Assembly: GCA_023401595.1 (NCBI GenBank)
Contig: JAEXDQ010000053.1
Coordinates: 62,001-126,000 of the forward strand
Length of the DNA stretch: 64,000 bases
From: Spirochaetota bacterium
GTDB taxonomy: Bacteria > Spirochaetota > Spirochaetia > Sphaerochaetales > Sphaerochaetaceae
Direction of reading: 5' to 3'
In this document: piece by piece, positions 41,999 to 50,713 of the stretch
How the letters are laid out: the number at the start of each line of letters is the position of its first letter
How positions within the stretch are numbered: position 1 is the first letter of the stretch
Translations under genes and position numbers: made by a program
The notes under the pieces: generated by a model
Seen by the model: the letters and a program-made list of their open reading frames with translations, nothing else
Told to the model about the DNA's origin: nothing
Databases searched by the model: none

Positions 41999-43437
41999 TA
42001 TTTGCGGCGGCGGGTGGCGATCAGCAGGCTCATCTTCAGTTTCTTTAGGTCGTGCGAGAGGCTGACCTTATAGATATGCGGGTTGATCTGACGCTTGTAG
42101 CTTTTGTGGAAGCCCATCAGGCTGGCTGCCGCATGCGTCTGGATGTCCTTGAGGGACGGACTGTCGCCGACACGTTTGCCATCCTTCATCTTGCAGGAGA
42201 GCAGGGGGATGCAGGATGCGTATTCGCCCGCATGCATCACGAAGAAATCGGCTTCGGCGAAGGGGTGGTAGAAGGTATAGTCCTGGTCGTTCGAAAGTCG
42301 TTCATTGTCCAATGTGATCAGGTCGGCGAGCGCGCCGTTCTCCTTGTCAAAGAATCTCCAGACCTGTTTGACGTCGGGATTCGTCGTCTTCTCGAAACTG
42401 TTGGAGATCTTCATGGTAGGAATGAAGATGCCGTTGGCGTTGCACTTCGCGCACAGCTTGTAGACACCGTTCAAAGAACTCTGGGTGCCGCCGGTGACCA
42501 GATGGGTTCCGATACCCCAGCTGTCGATCGGAACCTGATCATGGACCAGCGTCTGGATGATCTCTTCCGTCAGGTCGTTGGATACGCATATCTTGGCGTC
42601 GGTCAACCCTGCGTCGTCGAGCCTTTTGCGGATGACCCTCGGGAGATAGCTCAAGTCGCCGCTGTCGATACGTACACCGATGCTCTTGTCCTCTTTCTGC
42701 ATCTCAAGCCCGACCGTGATGGCGTTCTCGATTCCAGAACCGAGGGTGTCGTAGGTGTCGATCAGCAGTACGGCGTTGTCGGGGTAGAGCCGGGCGAATT
42801 CTCTGAAGGATTCGAGTTCGCTATCGAACGACATGATCCAGCTATGCGCCATGGTCCCGGCTACGGGAATACCGAACCGCTTGCCTGCCAGCGTGTTGCT
42901 CGTGGAGACCGTTCCTCCGATGAAAGATGCGCGGGACGCGGACAACGCGCCGTTCTCGCCTTGCGCCCGGCGCAGCCCGAACTCCATGATCTTGCCGCCG
43001 TTGGAGGCGAGGACCATGCGGGAGGCCTTTGTCGCTATCAAGGTCTGGAAGTTCACGGTATTGAGCAACAGTCCCTCGATCAGCTGGGCGTCGATCAACG
43101 TGGTATGGACGCGGACCAATGGTTCGCCGGGAAAGACGACAGTCCCTTCATCCATCGCATAGAGCGTTCCGCTGAACCGATAGTTGCGCAAGAAATCAAG
43201 AAAAGAGGAATCGAACTGCCCCAAGGAGTCAAGATATGCGATATCCTCCGCGGAGAAGGAGAGGCCTTCAAGCTTATCGAGCAGCTCGTTGAGGCCCGCG
43301 AAGATAGCGTAGCCCCCGTTGAACGGATTGTTTCTGTAGAACATGTCAAAAACGACCTGAGGATTATGTCCGCTCAGAAAATACCCCTGCATCATCGAGA
43401 GCTCATAGAAATCGGTGGTCAACGCTGAAATGGTCAT
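41998..43437 (-). CDS. pncB: Nicotinate phosphoribosyltransferase
   Basis: A 479-aa enzyme making nicotinate mononucleotide from nicotinate and PRPP for NAD salvage. Blocks: LTTDFYELSMMQGYF, MEFGLRRAQG, SFIGGTVSTSNTLAGKRFGIPVAGTMAHSWI with the phosphate-binding His, and GVRIDSGDL. Length and motifs fit the bacterial PncB2 branch. ATG at 43437 with AAGGAG; the frame continuing to 43500 has no site. Confidence 0.93.
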   Translation of the reverse strand: MTISALTTDFYELSMMQGYFLSGHNPQVVFDMFYRNNPFNGGYAIFAGLNELLDKLEGLSFSAEDIAYLDSLGQFDSSFLDFLRNYRFSGTLYAMDEGTVVFPGEPLVRVHTTLIDAQLIEGLLLNTVNFQTLIATKASRMVLASNGGKIMEFGLRRAQGENGALSASRASFIGGTVSTSNTLAGKRFGIPVAGTMAHSWIMSFDSELESFREFARLYPDNAVLLIDTYDTLGSGIENAITVGLEMQKEDKSIGVRIDSGDLSYLPRVIRKRLDDAGLTDAKICVSNDLTEEIIQTLVHDQVPIDSWGIGTHLVTGGTQSSLNGVYKLCAKCNANGIFIPTMKISNSFEKTTNPDVKQVWRFFDKENGALADLITLDNERLSNDQDYTFYHPFAEADFFVMHAGEYASCIPLLSCKMKDGKRVGDSPSLKDIQTHAAASLMGFHKSYKRQINPHIYKVSLSHDLKKLKMSLLIATRRRK

Positions 43438-43629
43438 ACAGCCACTCCTTTCCCCCATTGGGGCGGATGATCTTGTCGCGGATGGAATCCAGGACGGCAT
43501 AAGCAGGAAAACGTCTCCGACCTATCATTATAGGGCAGAAGCCTGTTCTTGCATACGAAAAACATAGTCTCCAATTCAGAGCTTCCGGATCGGATTCTCC
43601 GATATGGAAACGTAGATCATGACTCAAGG

Positions 43630-44904
43630 TTAACGGGCGATACGCTCCATGCCCATATAGGGAACCAGTCTGGCAGGAATCTTGATCGAACCGTCGGCCT
43701 GCTGATGGTTTTCGAGAATTGCCACCATGGCCCGGGAGACGGCGACCGCGGTACCGTTGAGCATATGGACGAATTGGACCTTGCCGTCCTCGTCTCTGTA
43801 CCTGATGCCGAGGCTCCGGGCCTGGTAGTCGGTACAGTTGCTAGTGCTGGTGACTTCTCCATATTCGCCTTCGTCGCCGCGGCCGGGCATCCAGGCCTCT
43901 ATGTCGAACTTTCGGTACGCAGGTGCGCCAAGGTCGCCGGTACAGGTATCGACTACCCGATAAGCCAGATCGAGGCCTTGGAATATCTCTTCTTCGATCG
44001 CGAGCAGCTGCTCGTGGAATTCATCGGACTGCCCCGGTTCGCAGAGGATGAACATCTCCAGCTTGGAGAACTGATGCACCCTGTACAGCCCTTTGGAATA
44101 CTGGCCCGCGCCGCCGGCTTCGCGCCGGAAGCAGTGTGAAAGACCGGTCATCTTGATCGGAAGCTGGCTCTTGTCGAGGATTTGGTTGCTGTAGTAACCG
44201 CCCAGAGTAATCTCCGCGGTTCCGACAAGACAGGTGTCGGTACCCTCGATGGTGTATATGTTACTTTCGGCGCCGCGCGGGTTGAACCCGATGCCGTTGA
44301 GTATCTCCTCTTTGGCGATATCAGGAGTGATGAACGGCATGAAACCATGCTTGATCACGATATCCATCGCATAGCGTTCCAACGCCAGCTGAAGCAGCAC
44401 CGCCTCATTCTTCACATAGTAGAATTTCGGTCCCGACACGCGAGTGGCGGTATCGAAGTCGAGCAGATCAAGCTTTTCTCCGAGCTGCACATGATCCAGG
44501 GGTTTGAAATCGAACTTGGGCGGTTCTCCCCAGAACTTGATCGCCAGGCTGTCCTTGTCTTCCTTGCCGATCGGCGCGGAAGGGTGGGCGTAGTTGGGGA
44601 TGGTGCGGCCTTTCTGCTGATACTCTTTTTCGAGTTCGTCAAGCTCCGCTTCCTTCTTCGCGATCGTCTCCTTGAGCGACTTGCCTTCGGCGATCAACGC
44701 CTGACGGGTCTCAGGGTCGAGCTTGCCCTTCATCTTCTGGGCGTTCTCGTTGCGTTTTGCACGTAGCCCTTCGGTCTCCTGCATCAATGCCGAACGGTTG
44801 TCCTGCAAAGCGATGACGTCGTCTACTGAAACACTCATGCATCTGTCGGAGATGTTTTTCGCTATTTCGTCCTTTCTGGCCTTCAGTTCTCGTAAATCGA
44901 TCAT
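43630..44904 (-). CDS. serS: Serine--tRNA ligase
   Basis: A 424-aa class II synthetase: long N-terminal coiled-coil arm (residues about 30-100), motif 2 (FRREAGGAGQYSKGLYRVHQF) and motif 3 (LNGTAVAVSRAMVAILENHQ). It charges tRNA-Ser in the cytoplasm. Complete at both ends. Confidence 0.96.
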   Translation of the reverse strand: MIDLRELKARKDEIAKNISDRCMSVSVDDVIALQDNRSALMQETEGLRAKRNENAQKMKGKLDPETRQALIAEGKSLKETIAKKEAELDELEKEYQQKGRTIPNYAHPSAPIGKEDKDSLAIKFWGEPPKFDFKPLDHVQLGEKLDLLDFDTATRVSGPKFYYVKNEAVLLQLALERYAMDIVIKHGFMPFITPDIAKEEILNGIGFNPRGAESNIYTIEGTDTCLVGTAEITLGGYYSNQILDKSQLPIKMTGLSHCFRREAGGAGQYSKGLYRVHQFSKLEMFILCEPGQSDEFHEQLLAIEEEIFQGLDLAYRVVDTCTGDLGAPAYRKFDIEAWMPGRGDEGEYGEVTSTSNCTDYQARSLGIRYRDEDGKVQFVHMLNGTAVAVSRAMVAILENHQQADGSIKIPARLVPYMGMERIAR

Positions 44905-44923
44905 GTTCGTATCCTATTCTCTT

Positions 44924-44945
44924 CGTACCCATGGGTACGTTTTTT
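44924..44945. promoter_or_regulatory. Perfect 16-bp palindrome followed by six T upstream of serS
   Basis: CGTACCCATGGGTACG (44924-44939) then TTTTTT. On the + strand it looks like a small intrinsic terminator that would stop antisense transcription entering serS; on the minus strand it sits in the serS leader and could be an operator. Confidence 0.4.
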
Positions 44946-45031
44946 ATTGTCGTTTCAGGTTTTCCACCCGTCCGTCATGATGCTATGATGCTCCAAAGGC
45001 CCGTGCCTTTGCAAGTCTCATTTCCTGTGTT

Positions 45032-45838
45032 TTAGTGTTTTCTCGCCATTTCTTCCATGACCCGTGATTTTCGCGCCGCCGCTGATACCGCCTCCATCAC
45101 CGTGGCGTCGAAACTCCCCTCGGCCAACGCTTTCATGCCCTGGATCGTCGTCCCACCTGCGGAGCAGACCATAGTCGCGAGGTCGATGGCGCCTTTGCCT
45201 GTCTCACACTGCAATGCGGCGGCGCTGATGCAGGTGTCCCTGACGATCGCCAAAGCGGTGGGATAGGGGATGCCCTCATCGACACCGCCCATGGCCAGGG
45301 CGTGGAAGAACTGGAATACATAGGCTATCGCCGAGCCGCTGATGCCGATGAACGCCGGGAAATCCTTCTCCGCGAGGGGGAATGCGCTACCACAGGAACG
45401 GGCGACCTCAAAGGCTTTTTCCACGAACGTCCCGTCGGCTCCTTGCGCGGGAGCGACGGCGGTCACCGCCTTGCCTACGGTCGCGGCTATGTTCGGCATG
45501 AAACGAACTATCTGGTCGGTCGCCAGTTCTTTCCGTAGGATTTCCAGCGGCACTCCAGCGGCGATCGATATCCACCGGCGGTTCTGTGAACCAGCCGCAC
45601 GGAATTCCCCGTACAACGACGGAAGCACCTGCGGTTTGACCGCGATCAAGAGGATATCGTTGTCTTGGATTAACTGATGAAGGTTGGAAGCTACGGATGC
45701 CAAGATGTTTTTGGCAAGGCTGTTGGCTTTCGTGACATCGTTGTCATGGAGCATAATGGTCCAGTCCTCCAGCTTTGAAAGAGCCGTGGCGATAGCTCCG
45801 CCCATGTTGCCGCATCCGATGAATCCGATTCTTGTCAT
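45032..45838 (-). CDS. proC: Pyrroline-5-carboxylate reductase
   Basis: A 268-aa NAD(P)H enzyme for the last step of proline synthesis. GFIGCGNMGGAIA Rossmann motif at the N-terminus, SIAAGVPLEIL, RFMPNIAATVGKAVTAV, and the C-terminal block SAGGTTIQGMKAL. Two ATGs exist (45844 and 45838); GGAGG touches the first, so 45838 is preferred. It is separate from proAB. Confidence 0.92.
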   Translation of the reverse strand: MTRIGFIGCGNMGGAIATALSKLEDWTIMLHDNDVTKANSLAKNILASVASNLHQLIQDNDILLIAVKPQVLPSLYGEFRAAGSQNRRWISIAAGVPLEILRKELATDQIVRFMPNIAATVGKAVTAVAPAQGADGTFVEKAFEVARSCGSAFPLAEKDFPAFIGISGSAIAYVFQFFHALAMGGVDEGIPYPTALAIVRDTCISAAALQCETGKGAIDLATMVCSAGGTTIQGMKALAEGSFDATVMEAVSAAARKSRVMEEMARKH

Positions 45839-45935
45839 ATTCATGCCTCCATTTCAAAAAAGCTATCAGGATTATATAACGAAGACCAGTTTAAGGCTAT
45901 GTCCGGGGAATCCTTTTGTATGTTCTCTGACTGAT

Positions 45936-46442
45936 TCATCGGCTTGTTCCTGACGTTTCCCCGATAGGAAACGTTCCTGTCTCCGACAATCCAGGGAAGT
46001 CCTGTTGCCTCATGTACTCATAGGTAGCGATTGCGACGCTATTGGAAAGATTCAGGGAACGGGCCTCCGCACGCATCGGAATCCTGAGTGTTCGGGCCTC
46101 ATGCGCCAGCAGGAACGTTTCATCGATTCCCGTGGACTCCCGTCCGAATACCAGCCAGACATCCTGTGGATAAGAGACTTCATGATAGGCGTGATTTGCC
46201 TTCTTGGTAAAAAAATAGAGGTTTTCATCGCCATGCTGTTCCATGAACGTGGCTATGGATTCATGTTCGACGATTGTGACGAGCGACCAGTAGTCAAGAC
46301 CCGCCCGTCTGAGATGTTTTTCATCCAGGCTGTATCCCAACGGATGCACGAGATGAAGCTGTGCGCCGACGGCGGCGCAGGTTCTCGCTATGTTCCCTGT
46401 GTTTTGAGGTATTTCCGGTTCAAAAAGTACGATGTGCAACAT
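45936..46442 (-). CDS. trmL: tRNA (cytidine(34)-2'-O)-methyltransferase
   Basis: A 168-aa SPOUT methyltransferase. Motif 1 EPEIPQNTGNIART, motif 2 VFGRESTGI and motif 3 RSLNLSNSVAIATYEYMRQ (deep trefoil knot that binds SAM) are all present. It methylates the wobble C/U34 of tRNA-Leu. The C-terminal 15 residues are longer than usual. Confidence 0.93.
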   Translation of the reverse strand: MLHIVLFEPEIPQNTGNIARTCAAVGAQLHLVHPLGYSLDEKHLRRAGLDYWSLVTIVEHESIATFMEQHGDENLYFFTKKANHAYHEVSYPQDVWLVFGRESTGIDETFLLAHEARTLRIPMRAEARSLNLSNSVAIATYEYMRQQDFPGLSETGTFPIGETSGTSR

Positions 46443-46624
46443 AACGGTAATCTATCATCAACCGTCGGGCTTGGTAAATGCCGTCATATCCGTTTTTACT
46501 TCGGCGGCGGTACCTGTCGCACGGCGTAAGGCGTACTGTGCGATTGTATAGCGGAGAGGAGCCGACGGCGGGAGGGCCGACAAAAAGGTATGACGGAGAA
46601 TGCATGACGGAGAAGGATCCTCCG

Positions 46625-47263
46625 CTAGCTGATGCCTCTTCGGATCGGGTGCCTGACGACGGTCTTCTGTTTCGCGGCATCTCCTTTCCTAGGGTCGGAA
46701 AGGTAGATTTCATGGTGATATCTTCGCGGTGTGATATCGAGCGCATAGCCGTTTTCAACGGCGTAGGCATCCATCAGGCTGACTGTGGCGGGTTCTGCAT
46801 CATATGTGCCGAGATGCATGCATTGGACGCATAGTCCTTCATGGTACGGGAAGTATTCGACGGTTGAAAAATCCTGCTTCTTCTTGCTCGTCGCTTCTGC
46901 GATGGCCCATTCGAAATCTTGTTTCATGACGAAATCGGGCAACCTGATCATGGATATCCAATGAAAGGTCTCCTTGCGGGAGTAGTCGATGCCGGTGGTA
47001 TCCGGTTGCCACCACAATCCTTCCAGCGGCGGAACCACGTATTCAAAATAACCGTCGATCTTGTGCGAGCCCTTGTAGCTCATCTTGATGGTGAAGGCAA
47101 TGGCGTAGAGTAGCCCGACCGAGCGTTTATAGACACCGTCTTCTGTATTCGGGTCTCCCGTTCCTCTGACTGCGATATAGTTCATCGGCGGGATTTCGAC
47201 GATACCGGGCGTGCGCGGTGGCTGGTAGTATTCTTTGTATTCCTTTTTATAATCGAACGCCAT
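46625..47263 (-). CDS. GyrI-like small-molecule-binding domain protein
   Basis: A 212-aa cytoplasmic protein. N-terminal FDYKKEYKEYYQP, then a GyrI/SHS2 fold seen as VEIPPMNYIAVRGTGDPN and later GLCVQCMHLGTYDAEPATVSLMDAYAVENGY, then HHEIYLSDPRK with the conserved Glu. This family (GyrI-like with DUF-type N-terminus) binds or hydrolyses hydrophobic cyclopropanoid or drug-like ligands. No DNA-binding domain. ATG 47263 follows AAGGAG. Confidence 0.8.
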   Translation of the reverse strand: MAFDYKKEYKEYYQPPRTPGIVEIPPMNYIAVRGTGDPNTEDGVYKRSVGLLYAIAFTIKMSYKGSHKIDGYFEYVVPPLEGLWWQPDTTGIDYSRKETFHWISMIRLPDFVMKQDFEWAIAEATSKKKQDFSTVEYFPYHEGLCVQCMHLGTYDAEPATVSLMDAYAVENGYALDITPRRYHHEIYLSDPRKGDAAKQKTVVRHPIRRGIS

Positions 47264-47846
47264 GGATATGCTCTCCTTCCTGCCGTTTCTTGCGGGCATA
47301 TCGGCAGTATACCATAAGAACTGGACAGAGTGTGTCAGGTTTTGGATTCGGTTCATACAGAAAAGTGGCGGAACTCTCGATGTGACGGTCGCATAGGGGG
47401 GGCTCCTATGTGGTGAATTTTACCAACATGGGATTCCGTTCGCAGGTGTTGTGGGGATATTTCACCGGCTGTGTGGAAGACGTTCGCCCCAACGCCGGGG
47501 AGCTTTGAATGGGTTCAGGCCTGATGCGTTCGGCATATCCGCCGCAAGCGAAACTGGCGAAATTCAGAAGATGCGTTCGTTCTGCCTCCTTTTACCGTTT
47601 GGAATGCCACCGCTAAAGACTTCGGCGCATGGTTTACAAGAATCCCGGATAATTGGGAAGATCCAGCCCGCCAGGGAGAATGAGGCTGGTATCTATACGG
47701 TTGGCACGGAAGTTGATTGACTGAACGAAAACTATGTCCGTCGGCGATGAGGCGTCGAGGGGTTGTCTCTGGCTTGGCATTGAGGTAGGCTAGAGTGGCT
47801 CTGTACGCCATGGATGTCCATCGGCGGCGGTATCAGGAGGATAATG
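47264..47846. other. Gene-poor gap upstream of uppP
   Basis: A 583-bp gap. A small hairpin CATAGG/CCTATG lies near 47392-47412. The longest ORF (98 codons, minus, 47515-47811) has no ribosome site, codon bias or recognisable similarity. It may hold decayed DNA; no RNA gene was recognised. Confidence 0.4.
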
Positions 47847-48674
47847 ATGGATTTTGTCGAATTGCTGAAAGCCGTGCTGCTGGGTATCGTGCAGGGAATT
47901 ACCGAATGGTTGCCCGTCAGTTCAACCGGGCATATGATCCTGCTGGACGAGCTGTTGCCGCTGCAGGTTTCCTCGGCTTTCAAGGAACTGTTCTTCGTAG
48001 TCGTTCAGTTGGGATCAATCCTGGCGGTGCTGGTACTCTATTTCCACAAGCTCAACCCGTTTTCTTCGACCAAGACCGCTGTGGAGCGGAAGCAGACGTG
48101 GTTGCTTTGGGCGAAGGTACTGGTAGCTTCTATTCCCGTCGGCGTCGTAGGAATCTTGTTCGATGACTGGATCAACAAGACCTTTTTCCGCTGGCAGGTG
48201 ATCGTCGCCGCCCTGGCGCTTTACGGCGTGTTGTATATCGTATTGGAACGACGGCGCAAAGGGACGGCTCCCCGTATCGCGACGTTGGAGGATTTGAGCT
48301 GGAAGGACGCCTTTGGAATAGGCTTGTTCCAGACGCTTGCGGTTGTTCCTGGAACCAGCCGTTCAGGTTCCACGATCCTTGGCGGTATCATCTTGGGTGT
48401 GGATCGGGCTGTGGCTGCGGAATTCTCCTTTTTCTTGGCGTTGCCGGCCATGGCCGGAGCGTCGTTGATCAAGATCGTCAAAATCGGTCTCGGTTTCAGC
48501 GCATTGGAATGGGCGGTACTGGCGATTGGATGCCTGTCGGCGTTCATGGTATCGCTGATCGCGATCAAGTTCCTGGTGGGATATGTCCGTAGGCACGATT
48601 TCAGCGTTTTCGGCTGGTACCGCATCGCTTTGGCGGCCGTTGTAACGATATTCTTTCTCGCCACCGGTCACTAG
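47847..48674 (+). CDS. uppP: Undecaprenyl-diphosphatase
   Basis: A 275-aa inner-membrane enzyme (BacA family) that recycles the lipid carrier of cell-wall synthesis. Catalytic motifs EWLPVSSTGH (20-29) and PGTSRSGST near 165 are intact; about eight hydrophobic segments. AGGAGG at 47835-47840 favours the second of two adjacent ATGs (47847). Confidence 0.95.
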   Translation: MDFVELLKAVLLGIVQGITEWLPVSSTGHMILLDELLPLQVSSAFKELFFVVVQLGSILAVLVLYFHKLNPFSSTKTAVERKQTWLLWAKVLVASIPVGVVGILFDDWINKTFFRWQVIVAALALYGVLYIVLERRRKGTAPRIATLEDLSWKDAFGIGLFQTLAVVPGTSRSGSTILGGIILGVDRAVAAEFSFFLALPAMAGASLIKIVKIGLGFSALEWAVLAIGCLSAFMVSLIAIKFLVGYVRRHDFSVFGWYRIALAAVVTIFFLATGH

Positions 48675-48788
48675 AACCGGAGCGCAAGCGGTACGGTTTG
48701 ATGCTATGATGCGAGATTAAACGGGGTATCGCCGTAAGACGACGCCCTTTGTTGGGGCGCTCCGGGAGCTCGGGGCGTACTACGAAAG

Positions 48789-48816
48789 GACCGGTGGTTT
48801 TTTGAAATCACCGGTC
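48789..48816. terminator. Terminator hairpin between convergent uppP and a hypothetical gene
   Basis: GACCGGTG (48789-48796) pairs with CACCGGTC (48809-48816) across a T-rich 12-nt loop. A larger GC-rich fold precedes it (GACGCCC near 48742 with GGGCGT near 48772), so 48700-48816 may be a structured RNA. Confidence 0.55.
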
Positions 48817-48916
48817 TGTCTTGTCTTCGTTGGGGGAAAGGACTACCTCAAGCAACCTTCGATTGTTATGTAGCTTCGATTGTTACGCAGCGCCTGTGGT
48901 TCTTTCATCCGTTCCT

Positions 48917-49408
48917 TCATTCCCCCAGATAGGCTTTGCGAAATATTTCTCCGCCGATTTTCCTGATCGTCGCCGCATAGTTCCCGTACCGGTTTTTTTC
49001 TTGTCTGGCTTGTAGCGGCGCCACTGCGTTCTCCGTTGTTTCCGATGCATAGTTGCAGAAGACGCCGAACATCTCCATGACATCTTCTCCTTGTATGTAC
49101 TGCTCGATCCTGTCGTTGAATTTGTTTCGCTCCACGCCCTCTGCCGTGACGTCCAAGGCGAGACGGTCGATGATCGTACCGATTTCTCCAGCGAATGGGC
49201 CTTCATCATCAAACTTCCGTATTTTCAGGCAATAGGCAAGGAACGCGGTGCATTCCCACAGCAACGGGGTGAACACCATGTATTGTTCCGTCGGGTCGTT
49301 CTGACCAAGATAAACTCCCCAGAGCGTGTCCCGTTCCGTATAGGCGCGCGCAAGGGATGTGGCGCAGTCGGAGAGGAACCGGGAGAACTCCTGATACGAT
49401 ATATTCAT
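48917..49408 (-). CDS. Hypothetical protein (163 aa)
   Basis: A mostly helical, acidic, cytoplasmic protein with no signal peptide or membrane segment and no recognised motif. It has an AGGAGGAG site directly before the ATG and normal local base composition, so it is probably a real gene. A perfect stem CGGGGGC/GCCCCCG (49424-49441) lies just upstream in its leader. Confidence 0.6.
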   Translation of the reverse strand: MNISYQEFSRFLSDCATSLARAYTERDTLWGVYLGQNDPTEQYMVFTPLLWECTAFLAYCLKIRKFDDEGPFAGEIGTIIDRLALDVTAEGVERNKFNDRIEQYIQGEDVMEMFGVFCNYASETTENAVAPLQARQEKNRYGNYAATIRKIGGEIFRKAYLGE

Positions 49409-49654
49409 GACAACTCCTCCTGTCGGGGGCGTAGGCCCCCGTTTCTTGGAATACAGCCTCCAGCGTCTGTCCTCATATCGATTGTCTCCCGGATTCGCCC
49501 TGAAAGCAATCGATCTTTCTGTGTTTCGGAAGATATGCCTGCTTGGAGTTCGATGCGATGGATCGTGCCGCTTTGTCGATATGCATCATGATTAGCTGAT
49601 CAAGGAGAGGGACAAGGAGCGGAATGAATATCTTCTTATAAGCGGCGACGCTTT

Positions 49655-49726
49655 TGTTTTGTCCTATATCTCACCATGTCCCAGCAGTTCATCAAGGGCG
49701 TGACCGCCGGGGCCGTCAAGGGCTGA
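49655..49726 (+). pseudogene. Remnant: C-terminus of a MalG/UgpE-type sugar ABC permease
   Basis: In one + frame the last codons before a TGA at 49724-49726 spell a peptide ending SQQFIKGVTAGAVKG, the characteristic C-terminal end of carbohydrate ABC permeases (the GLTAGAVKG tail). Upstream the frame breaks down and no permease helices remain. The sequence to 49820 may be further decayed DNA. Confidence 0.6.
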
Positions 49727-49856
49727 GTTCCCCGGTATGTCCGCGGGCGGTGACGAACCGGCCGGCTCGCTGCATTCTTCCAGGTCGCGCAGGAAATTCT
49801 CGATATCCTGAACGAAGGAAATAATCGGCGTATTTCATTTGTCAATGGGAAAGGGT

Positions 49857-49878
49857 GGGCGGTCCATATGGGCCGCCC
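49857..49878. terminator. Hairpin downstream of the permease remnant
   Basis: GGGCGGTCC, ATAT loop, GGGCCGCCC (one mismatch), with weak T-run. Probably the terminator once used by the decayed transporter operon. Confidence 0.5.
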
Positions 49879-49993
49879 TTGTCCTGTATATGCGGCGACT
49901 TTTTCTTCAAACTGAATCAAAAGACCGTCCGGCGGACCAAGGCGTAAAAACTTCGTGCGGCGTCTTGACAGCCATGATGCCGCTTGTGTATGG

Positions 49994-50024
49994 TATTTAT
50001 AGACCGACCGTCGGTCTATAAATA
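49994..50024 (+). promoter_or_regulatory. 31-bp perfect palindrome, probable TetR operator
   Basis: Arms of 15 bp (core GACCGAC-C-GTCGGTC, flanked by TATTTATA/TATAAATA) meet at 50009. It lies about 47 bp upstream of the tetR start and overlaps an AT-rich -10-like element, fitting autorepression and control of the exporter behind it. Confidence 0.88.
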
Positions 50025-50070
50025 AATCATCAACTCAGTCAAAGCTGGAAACAAGGCAAGGAGAAGGGAT

Positions 50071-50697
50071 ATGCGGGTAGTGAAGGAACATGACGAACGC
50101 AGGAATGAAATTCTTGACGCGGCATCCCGGTTGTTCGTAGCGAAGGGGTATGCAAGAAGCACCGTCAATGACATTCTCGACGCCGTGGGGATTGCCAAGG
50201 GGACGTTCTATTATTACTTCAAGTCGAAAGAGGAGGTCTTGGACGGAATCATCGACCGGGTGACTGAACAGGTCATGGTCAAGGCGGAAGCGATAGCATC
50301 GGATACGAGTCTTTCTCCCGACCAGCAGCTGTTCCGGATTTTCCTTGCTCTGAGGGTACGGGATGATGTTTCCGACGGGCTACTGGAAGAACTGCATAAG
50401 CCGGAAAATGCGCTGATGCATCAGAAATCGTTGAGTTCGATGATTGCCCAAGTCACCCCCGTCCTTGTCGGGGTGGTAGAACGGGGCAATGCGGACGGAG
50501 TGTTCCATTCGGAGTTTCCCCGGCAGTACATGCAATGCTTTTTGACTATCGTCACGACCGTGCTGGATGAAGGGATTACCCCGATGTCGTCGTCGGAACG
50601 CACACAGATGTTCGAGGCCGTCATTTCTCTGCTTGGTAAAATGCTGGGTATCCCCTGTGAACCGCTTTGGGAACTTGTGCAGCAGCATTGGGATTGA
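50071..50697 (+). CDS. TetR/AcrR family repressor
   Basis: A 208-aa regulator with an N-terminal helix-turn-helix (ILDAASRLFVAKGYARSTVNDILDAVGIAKGTFYYYFKSKEEVL) and a helical ligand-binding domain. AAGGAGAAGG precedes the ATG. The 31-bp palindrome upstream is its probable operator. It is followed 16 bp later by an MFS exporter, the usual target of such repressors. Confidence 0.92.
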   Translation: MRVVKEHDERRNEILDAASRLFVAKGYARSTVNDILDAVGIAKGTFYYYFKSKEEVLDGIIDRVTEQVMVKAEAIASDTSLSPDQQLFRIFLALRVRDDVSDGLLEELHKPENALMHQKSLSSMIAQVTPVLVGVVERGNADGVFHSEFPRQYMQCFLTIVTTVLDEGITPMSSSERTQMFEAVISLLGKMLGIPCEPLWELVQQHWD

Positions 50698-50713
50698 CGG
50701 GAACGGTGCGGGT

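Noticed and set aside
47515..47811. 98-codon minus-strand ORF upstream of uppP
   Set aside because: No ribosome site, no recognisable protein pattern, and stop-free by chance in this composition.
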